DNA of 13,475 nt, taken from assembly GCA_031265015.1 (NCBI GenBank), contig JAISDG010000105.1:1-13475 (forward strand). Direction: 5' to 3'. Below are positions 7,472 to 12,287 of this stretch, one piece after another (within the stretch, counting starts at the first letter, position 1; each line of letters starts with the position of its first letter). Below the pieces are notes generated by a model that was not told the DNA's origin, made no database searches, and saw only the letters and a program-made list of their open reading frames with translations. Made by a program: the position numbers and the translations under genes. The stretch is from Spirochaetaceae bacterium (GTDB lineage Bacteria; Spirochaetota; Spirochaetia; Treponematales; Breznakiellaceae).

Positions 7472-7929
7472 CTTTTCCACCGGGCAAATACTTCCCGGGC
7501 CCGGACAAGATATTCCTTCGGGATGGTGATGGTCGATGCGGTGATCGTCTTGTAATCCTTGAGGATTGGGATGGGATTACAGCCCCCGGACCTGACTTCC
7601 ACCTGGCTCATCCTGAAACGGTTGCCGCAGTTCTGACAGACCAGGACCGTTCCCTGCTGTTTGTAAAAGCCCCGGCCCGAACGATAGCAGACCTGGCAGG
7701 TGTTAAAGGCCGTCCGTATCGTGCCGTCCGGCGCTTTGACCGCCAACACTTCTATTCTGGTGCCCTGGATGTCCACCGGATAGAACACGGCGTTCTCGCC
7801 CAGGTCGGCGATCTGTATCACCAGGTCCCTGTCCGCGACCGGGGGCTTTACCACATTAAGCTGACCGCCCTGGGCAAAGGCCGCCGCCGCGATCGCTAAA
7901 ACCATACCCGCGCAAAGGATCTTTTTCAT
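7465..7929 (-). CDS. Secreted DUF2318-type Cys-rich protein
   Basis: 154 residues from ATG 7929, chosen over the ATG six bases upstream (7935) because Shine-Dalgarno GAGGAG then sits seven bases away instead of one. A clear signal peptide (KK, then a hydrophobic stretch ending AAAAFA before QG) sends it across the membrane. The mature part carries two CxxC pairs, FNTCQVCYRSGRGF and LVCQNCGNRF, and then GGCNPIPI. This pattern is characteristic of the DUF2318 domain, found alone or at the end of FTR1/FtrD-like membrane proteins and predicted to bind metal or an Fe-S cluster. In this operon, between a copper-binding fusion and CopA, a periplasmic metal-binding or redox role in copper handling is the natural guess; the exact function is unproven. 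The C-terminal tail is basic (FARWKRN). Confidence 0.88.
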   Translation of the reverse strand: MKKILCAGMVLAIAAAAFAQGGQLNVVKPPVADRDLVIQIADLGENAVFYPVDIQGTRIEVLAVKAPDGTIRTAFNTCQVCYRSGRGFYKQQGTVLVCQNCGNRFRMSQVEVRSGGCNPIPILKDYKTITASTITIPKEYLVRAREVFARWKRN

Positions 7930-7948
7930 ATGCATACTCCTCTATAGA

Positions 7949-8001
7949 AAGCAGCGTCCCGCCGCTGCTTACGTTAATCGAACATGAACACGAAGTGTTC
8001 A
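7949..8001 (-). promoter_or_regulatory. Two hairpins in the leader of the DUF2318 gene
   Basis: Two perfect short hairpins lie between the small ORF stop and the DUF2318 start. TGAACAC/GTGTTCA has a 3-base loop (7985-8001). AAGCAGCG/CGCTGCTT has a 6-base loop (7949-7970) and, on the minus strand, is followed by only three T in CTTTC. They could stabilise or segment the polycistronic message, or the first could be an operator. Neither is a convincing terminator. Confidence 0.35.
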
Positions 8002-8010
8002 CGCGTACTC

Positions 8011-8100
8011 CTATTTTTTCCCTTTCATAAAAAGGGAAACGATGATAATGACTCCCACGGGCAAAATACAGTGCCAGTGGCTGACAAGAAATTCCATCAT
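8011..8100 (-). CDS. Small single-helix membrane protein (28-29 aa)
   Basis: A tiny ORF filling most of the gap between the fusion protein and DUF2318 genes. It begins with two ATG codons (8100 and 8097), preceded by GAGGAGGG. The second ATG has the better spacing, giving 28 residues. The peptide starts MEFLVSHWHCILP, continues with a hydrophobic run (VGVIIIVSLFM) and ends in KGKK. This is one membrane helix with a positive tail, plus His-x-His-Cys just before the helix. It resembles the very short hydrophobic proteins often tucked into heavy-metal operons, but I do not recognise a named family. Stop TAG at 8011-8013. Start signal, position and composition favour a real gene; length alone keeps confidence moderate. 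Confidence 0.6.
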   Translation of the reverse strand: MMEFLVSHWHCILPVGVIIIVSLFMKGKK

Positions 8101-8110
8101 CCCTCCTCGT

Positions 8111-9937
8111 TTACCGGGCGCAGCAGGAAGCGGATGGGCCCGCTTCAAAATACGCTTCCGGATAGATTAAGGTTTCGTGGGCCGATACATCGGCGCGGAC
8201 GGCGTCCGGGTTGATGTTCCGCAGATCCTCCACGGCCTTGACATAACCGTAGAACACATTATCCACCGTGGAGAATTCAAAATCTTCTTCGGCGATAAAC
8301 TGAATCCCGTTTTCTCCCTGCTTCATATCCACCGCGGTATAATATACCGGAAAAAGAAGGCGGCTGTTTCCCGGATCCAGGGAATCGTTGACAATAGTCC
8401 ACAGTACCGGCAGGTTCTTCTGTACCGCCAGTACCGCCGGTTCAAAGCCGTCATCGGTCAGGGCTATGGACAGGGTTTGGAAGCGGCCGTCTTCGGAAAG
8501 TTCCGCCACGGCGATGGCGCCGGAGGGAATGGTTACCCCCGCGGGAACGGGTTCGGAGCCGGGATCGTTTTCCGCCGCGGTTTCTCCTGGAGCGGTAACG
8601 GTGACGGAGCTGCGTATCATTCCCATCCAGCAGCTGTAGTAAAATCTGCCGGTTTTTTCAGGGACAAACTCAATGACGTTTTCTCCCGGCGTAAAGCGGT
8701 GTTCAACGCCGTATTCCCGGATGATCATCCGGTTGTTGCATCCGTTGATGTTTTCCCGGGGGGCGTCGATGGTCCACCTGACGGGGATGCCCTGCTGTAC
8801 CGTGATGGCCGGGTACCGCCCGGGGAGAAGGGTGGACCGTACCACCTGGTAACCGCCATCAATCACCGGCTCAAAGGCGGCCGCGGCTTGAAGCCCCGGG
8901 GTGTTCCATATCCGGTCAATGACATTGAAACCGAAGCCGGAAAGGTTCCAGCCGCTTGAAAACATCGTCAGCCCCAGGGCGGTAACGAGGACAGCCCCAA
9001 GCTTCATCACCCGGCCGGTAAAAACCCGTCCCCTGCCGCCGCCGCTCAGAAAGGATCCCAGCGCTCCCAGGCCGAACATCAGCGGGGAAGTTCCCAGGCT
9101 GAAGAGCAGCATGGAAAGGCCGCCCCGCAGGGGACTCCCCGTGGAAAGGGCGTAGAGCTGCATGGCCTGGAGGGGGCCGCAGGGCATAAGCCCGTTGAGG
9201 AGGCCGATCACCAGGGGCCCCTTTCCCCGGAGGCCGCCGGTTTTTTCCGTCAAAAATTTCGGCGGCCGGGGCATGAAGCGCCTGAGGCCGGGGAAGAGGT
9301 CCAGCATGTTGATCCCCATGATCACCATAAAAATCCCCGCGCCAAGCTGGACCATTCCCTGGAAACGGCCGCTCAGGGAAACCGCCTGTCCCGCCGTGCC
9401 CGCGACAATCCCCACCGCCGTATAGGACAGGATCCTTCCCCCGTTGTACAGCAGGCTTGGAACCGCGGCGGCCCGTTTTTTGTCCCCGGTTTCCGGAGTA
9501 TCCCGGATACACTGGGAAAGGTTAATGCCCCCGCACATGGCGGCGCAGTGTACCGAACTGACCAGGCCGATGATAAAGATAAGCCCGTAACCCATACCCG
9601 CTTCCGCCAGGGGAAAGGCCGATGCCAGACCCGAGGTGCTGAAGTTCCGCAGCAGCATAAAGAGGGCCAGAATGATCGCCAGCGTCCCGGCGGTCCGCAG
9701 CGCCGTTCCGGAACCGCTTTGCTCCCCGCCCCCCGGAACCCGGTAATCCAGGCTTTCTATAACTTCTACAATTCCGGAAAGGCTTATCACCCGGGCGTCG
9801 TAGGTAACGGCGGCGGTTCCCCTGCTATAACTGACCGCCGCGTCCACGATGCCGCCGGTGTTTTTAAGCTTTTTTTCGATCCGCCTCTGACAGCTGGTAC
9901 AGCTCATGCCGCCGATACGGAGCGTGGTGGTTTCCAT
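8111..9937 (-). CDS. Copper-handling fusion: HMA domain + SafE/TauE-like membrane domain + two cupredoxin-like domains
   Basis: 608 residues, apparently the first gene of the copper operon. Residues 1-68 form a heavy-metal-associated domain with GMSCTSC (Cys13, Cys16). About 82-330 is a six- to seven-helix membrane domain of the sulfite-exporter TauE/SafE, DsbD_2-like type, with HCAAMCGG (130-137) and MPCGPLQAMQ (251-260), both likely metal- or thiol-active sites. About 360-448 is a cupredoxin with NGCNN (398-402) and SCWMGM (435-440), a Cys/Met copper site. About 465-570 looks like a second cupredoxin by pattern (VQKNLPVLWTI parallels VQQGIPVRWTI), but it has FSTVDNVFYG where the Cys-Met-Met ligands should be. 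The protein ends in a Cys-Cys pair (605-606). Shine-Dalgarno AGGAG lies before ATG 9937. Role inferred: passing copper between cytoplasmic, membrane and outer sites. Confidence 0.93.
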   Translation of the reverse strand: METTTLRIGGMSCTSCQRRIEKKLKNTGGIVDAAVSYSRGTAAVTYDARVISLSGIVEVIESLDYRVPGGGEQSGSGTALRTAGTLAIILALFMLLRNFSTSGLASAFPLAEAGMGYGLIFIIGLVSSVHCAAMCGGINLSQCIRDTPETGDKKRAAAVPSLLYNGGRILSYTAVGIVAGTAGQAVSLSGRFQGMVQLGAGIFMVIMGINMLDLFPGLRRFMPRPPKFLTEKTGGLRGKGPLVIGLLNGLMPCGPLQAMQLYALSTGSPLRGGLSMLLFSLGTSPLMFGLGALGSFLSGGGRGRVFTGRVMKLGAVLVTALGLTMFSSGWNLSGFGFNVIDRIWNTPGLQAAAAFEPVIDGGYQVVRSTLLPGRYPAITVQQGIPVRWTIDAPRENINGCNNRMIIREYGVEHRFTPGENVIEFVPEKTGRFYYSCWMGMIRSSVTVTAPGETAAENDPGSEPVPAGVTIPSGAIAVAELSEDGRFQTLSIALTDDGFEPAVLAVQKNLPVLWTIVNDSLDPGNSRLLFPVYYTAVDMKQGENGIQFIAEEDFEFSTVDNVFYGYVKAVEDLRNINPDAVRADVSAHETLIYPEAYFEAGPSASCCAR

Positions 9938-9968
9938 GGCCTCTCCTCACCCGCAAATGTACCGTAAC

Positions 9969-10034
9969 ATTGTGAGCAAATTATGGGGATCGGGAAAGGG
10001 GGTGAAAAAAGTATCCCCACAATTTTGACACAAT
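9969..10034. promoter_or_regulatory. Divergent operator: four ATTGTG-like hexamers as two facing 11-bp direct repeats
   Basis: Plus-strand copies: ATTGTG 9969-9974 and ATTATG 9980-9985 (start to start 11). Minus-strand copies: CACAAT 10018-10023 and CACAAT 10029-10034 (also 11). Together they form an imperfect inverted repeat with 23-base arms (19 of 23 positions matching by my count), including TGGGGAT/ATCCCCA, around a purine-rich 22-base core. Tandem half-sites one helical turn apart are how OmpR/PhoB-family dimers bind. It sits between the copper operon and the response regulator gene, so that regulator is the prime candidate to bind here. Confidence 0.55.
9980..10008 (-). promoter_or_regulatory. 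Candidate promoter for the copper operon
   Basis: Minus strand: -35-like TTTTCA (10008-10003), exactly 17 bases, -10-like CATAAT (9985-9980). This would start transcription near 9973 and give a leader of about 35 bases to ATG 9937. The -10 overlaps one operator hexamer. A mirror-image alternative with respect to the plus-strand promoter is TACGGT at 9966-9961, a worse match. Confidence 0.35.
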
Positions 10035-10042
10035 GGTATAGT
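10034..10042 (+). promoter_or_regulatory. Candidate extended -10 promoter for the response regulator
   Basis: TGG followed by TATAGT (10037-10042) fits an extended -10 and begins at the last base of the outer operator hexamer. No -35 lies at a proper distance, consistent with dependence on an activator. Transcription would start near 10049, only about six bases before ATG 10055, which has no Shine-Dalgarno. Confidence 0.4.
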
Positions 10043-10054
10043 ATCTTAAACACC

Positions 10055-10789
10055 ATGAAGGAAAAACAGACGGTTTTAATCGTAGACGACGAACCCAAAA
10101 TCCTGGAACTGGTTAAATCTTACCTGGAGATGAACGGATTTACGGCCCTCTGCGCCGGGAACGGTAAAGAGGCTCTTGAGTACTTTGAAAGAACCGCCGT
10201 TCCAAAGAACGCCGTTCCCAAGAACGCCGTTTCCCTGATTCTGCTTGACCTGATGCTCCCCGATATGGCGGGGGAAGATTTTTGCCGGAAAGTCCGGCAG
10301 GTCTCCGGGGTCCCCATCATTATGATTACCGCAAAGGTGGAAGAGGAAGACATAATCCGGGGGCTCAGCATCGGGGCGGATGATTATGTCTGTAAGCCTT
10401 TCAGCCCCCGGCAGCTTATGGCCCGGGTACATGCTGTGCTCCGGCGGAGCGCCGGGGCGGAACAGGGCGGCCGTTTCCTCTCCTGCGGAAACTTGCGCGC
10501 GGATACCGAGGGGCGGAGCGTCAGTCTGGGCGGAACAAAGCTTGCCCTGACCCGGGACGAATACAACATCCTTACCCTGTTCCTGTCCCGGCGGGCCAAG
10601 ATCTTTACCCGGGACGAAATTCTGGATCATATCAAGGGAGAAGGCTACGGCGGCTTCGATCGTTCCGTGGATACCCATATCAAAAACCTCCGGGTCAAGA
10701 TCGGGGACGACAAGCGGGAACCCAAATACATACAAACCGTGTACGGGATGGGGTATCGCCTGGGAGACATTGATGGCGCTGCGGATTAG
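10055..10789 (+). CDS. OmpR-family response regulator, probable copper regulator
   Basis: 244 residues. The receiver domain has the acidic pair D11-D12, the phosphorylated Asp in LLDLMLPD (D65), T92 and K114 (KPF). A winged-helix DNA-binding domain follows from about residue 140, with LTRDEYNILTLF, FTRDEILDHI, SVDTHIKNLRVKIGDD and the end YIQTVYGMGYRL. The Asp is about 10 residues later than usual (D51-D55) because of a tandem repeat, AVPKN-AVPKN-AV (48-59), between helix 2 and strand 3. I chose ATG 10055 because MKEKQTVLIVDDEP is the normal receiver start; an in-frame ATG at 9983 would add 24 unconvincing residues and lies within the operator. The kinase gene overlaps its end. By position it likely controls both the divergent copper operon and its own transcription. 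Copper as the signal is inferred from neighbours. Confidence 0.93.
   Translation: MKEKQTVLIVDDEPKILELVKSYLEMNGFTALCAGNGKEALEYFERTAVPKNAVPKNAVSLILLDLMLPDMAGEDFCRKVRQVSGVPIIMITAKVEEEDIIRGLSIGADDYVCKPFSPRQLMARVHAVLRRSAGAEQGGRFLSCGNLRADTEGRSVSLGGTKLALTRDEYNILTLFLSRRAKIFTRDEILDHIKGEGYGGFDRSVDTHIKNLRVKIGDDKREPKYIQTVYGMGYRLGDIDGAAD
10196..10233 (+). repeat. 15-bp tandem repeat within the response-regulator gene
   Basis: GCCGTTCCAAAGAAC (10196-10210) is followed by GCCGTTCCCAAGAAC (10211-10225), one base different, and a partial third copy GCCGTTTC (10226-10233). Being a multiple of three, it adds five residues per copy (AVPKN) without breaking the frame. It lies on the receiver surface between helix 2 and strand 3. 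Confidence 0.85.
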
Positions 10790-12275
10790 CCTGCAAAACC
10801 GCCTTACCCTGAGTTACGGATTGTTCATCAGCCTGGCTCTGGGTATTTTGGCCCTGGCGGTCAACCAATTTACCGGCAAAGTGTTTAACAGCCTGGTCAG
10901 GAACAACATTGCCAGAACCAGCGGGGAAATCGCCCGGACCATGGGGGATCAGTGGCGGCCCCTGGAAGACCGTTTCGATGCCGGCGCGGTTGAAGCCATG
11001 GGCATGTACTTTGTTCACCAGGGATACATCGTCAGCCTTGAAGATGCCGCGGGAAAGACGGTCTGGGACGCCCGGTTCTGCGATATGGAACAGTGTACCG
11101 AAGTGATCAACAGCATCGCCCGGCGGATGGAAGACGAATACCGCCTGGACGGAGCCTTCCGGCGGGAACTGTTCCCGGTGATGTACAACGGAAGAACCGT
11201 AGGCGCCGCGGCCATTGAAACCTACGGCCCCTTTTTCTACAGTGAAACCGAAGCGGGCTTTCTTGCTTCGATCAACCGGCTCTTCACTATCGCCGCGGCG
11301 CTTTTGACCCTGTTAAGCATCATCATCTCGGCCCTTGTCTCCAGGACCATCGCCAGTCCGGTGCTGAAGGCGGGAGCCGCGGCCCGAAACATCGCCGCCC
11401 TCCATTCCGGCGCATTTCCCCGGTCCGGGGCGGCGGTACGGATTCGGGACAATTACCGCACCGCGGAACTGGCGGATCTTTCCCGGTCCGTCAACGAGCT
11501 GGCCGCGGAACTGGAAGCCGGCGAGCGGCGGCAGAAACAGCTTACCGCCGACATTGCCCACGAACTACGCACCCCCCTTACCTGCCTTCAGGGGAACATT
11601 GAAGCGATGATCGACGGGGTGTTCAAGTGTGACCGGGAACACCTTGAAAGCTGCCATGAGGAAATTATCCGCCTTGCCAACCTGGTACAGGACCTGAATA
11701 CCCTCTCCAGTCTTGAATGGGAAAACCTGGTTCTGAACAAAACCGAATTTGATCTTTCAAAATTATTGCGCGTAACGGCAGATCAGTTCAGGGCCGCAGT
11801 CCGGGAAAAAGGAATCACCCTGAACCTGGAGCTTGCGCCCTGCCCCGTCAGCGCCGACTATAACCGGCTTAAGCAGGTATTCATCAACCTTCTTTCCAAC
11901 GCCGTCAAATATACCGACCGGGGAGGCATCACCGTTATCCTGAAGGAAGAAAACCCCGGGGGAACCCTCCGGGAGCCCGCAGGAGCCCTGCGGCCGTCCG
12001 TGACAGTTTACATTGCCGACACGGGCATCGGCATCCCGGAGGAAGATCTCCCCCGCATCTTTGACCGGCTCTACCGTTCCGACAAATCCCGGGCCCGCAG
12101 TACCGGCGGCGCCGGCATAGGCCTTGCCATTGCCGCCGCGATTACCGCCGCCCATGGCGGAACCATCACTGTCGAAAGCGGCAAAAACGCCGGCGGGGTA
12201 AATCCTAAAGGCTTTACCAAGGGCAGTGCCTTGGGCACTGCCCCGGGCGGCGCTGTTTTTTGCGTCCGCCTGTGA
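10773..12275 (+). CDS. Membrane sensor histidine kinase, partner of the OmpR-type regulator
   Basis: 500 residues. Two membrane helices (about 13-30 and 171-190) bracket an outer sensor domain of about 140 residues. A HAMP-like linker follows, then HisKA with ADIAHELRTPL (phosphorylated H263), and a HATPase with INLLSNAVKYT (N376), DTGIGIPEEDL, IFDRLYRSDKSR and GGAGIGLAIA. The sensor contains WDARFCDMEQC (98-108), a Cys-x-Met-x2-Cys motif suited to binding Cu(I). I recall similar kinases next to copper genes in anaerobes carrying a His-Asp-Met motif there. ATG 10773 is chosen because GGGAG lies about six bases upstream; a TTG at 10770 is the alternative. It overlaps the regulator gene by 17 bases, so the two are translationally coupled. 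Odd: the C-terminus has an extra VNPKGFTKGSALGTAPGG between the G2 box region and the final VFCVRL strand. Confidence 0.93.
   Translation: MALRISLQNRLTLSYGLFISLALGILALAVNQFTGKVFNSLVRNNIARTSGEIARTMGDQWRPLEDRFDAGAVEAMGMYFVHQGYIVSLEDAAGKTVWDARFCDMEQCTEVINSIARRMEDEYRLDGAFRRELFPVMYNGRTVGAAAIETYGPFFYSETEAGFLASINRLFTIAAALLTLLSIIISALVSRTIASPVLKAGAAARNIAALHSGAFPRSGAAVRIRDNYRTAELADLSRSVNELAAELEAGERRQKQLTADIAHELRTPLTCLQGNIEAMIDGVFKCDREHLESCHEEIIRLANLVQDLNTLSSLEWENLVLNKTEFDLSKLLRVTADQFRAAVREKGITLNLELAPCPVSADYNRLKQVFINLLSNAVKYTDRGGITVILKEENPGGTLREPAGALRPSVTVYIADTGIGIPEEDLPRIFDRLYRSDKSRARSTGGAGIGLAIAAAITAAHGGTITVESGKNAGGVNPKGFTKGSALGTAPGGAVFCVRL
12197..12243 (+). repeat. Double palindrome inserted near the 3' end of the kinase gene
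   Basis: First hairpin 12197-12218: nine pairs with one mismatch, loop TAAA. Second hairpin 12221-12243: perfect 10 bp (GGGCAGTGCC/GGCACTGCCC), loop TTG. Together they encode the extra segment VNPKGFTKGSALGTAP, which kinase C-termini normally lack. The first hairpin has the same GGT-AAAT-CC-N4-GG-N4-ACC frame as the copA module. The second is not followed by a T-run and lies inside coding sequence, so it is not an ordinary terminator. Confidence 0.6.
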
Positions 12276-12287
12276 TAGAATCCTTCC

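Noticed and set aside
7856..8002. 48-codon GTG-started frame beginning VNTSCSCS, with AGGAG five bases upstream
   Set aside because: It overlaps the well-supported DUF2318 signal peptide in another frame, starts inside a hairpin and has no recognisable pattern after the first residues; kept only as a curiosity.
10025..10030. Perfect TTGACA upstream of the response regulator
   Set aside because: Only six bases separate it from TATAGT and there is no -10 hexamer 16-18 bases downstream, so it does not fit as a -35 element; it is part of the repeat region.
9983..10054. Longer N-terminus for the response regulator (start at 9983)
   Set aside because: The extra 24 residues do not resemble a receiver domain start, have no Shine-Dalgarno and would place coding sequence over the operator and promoter.
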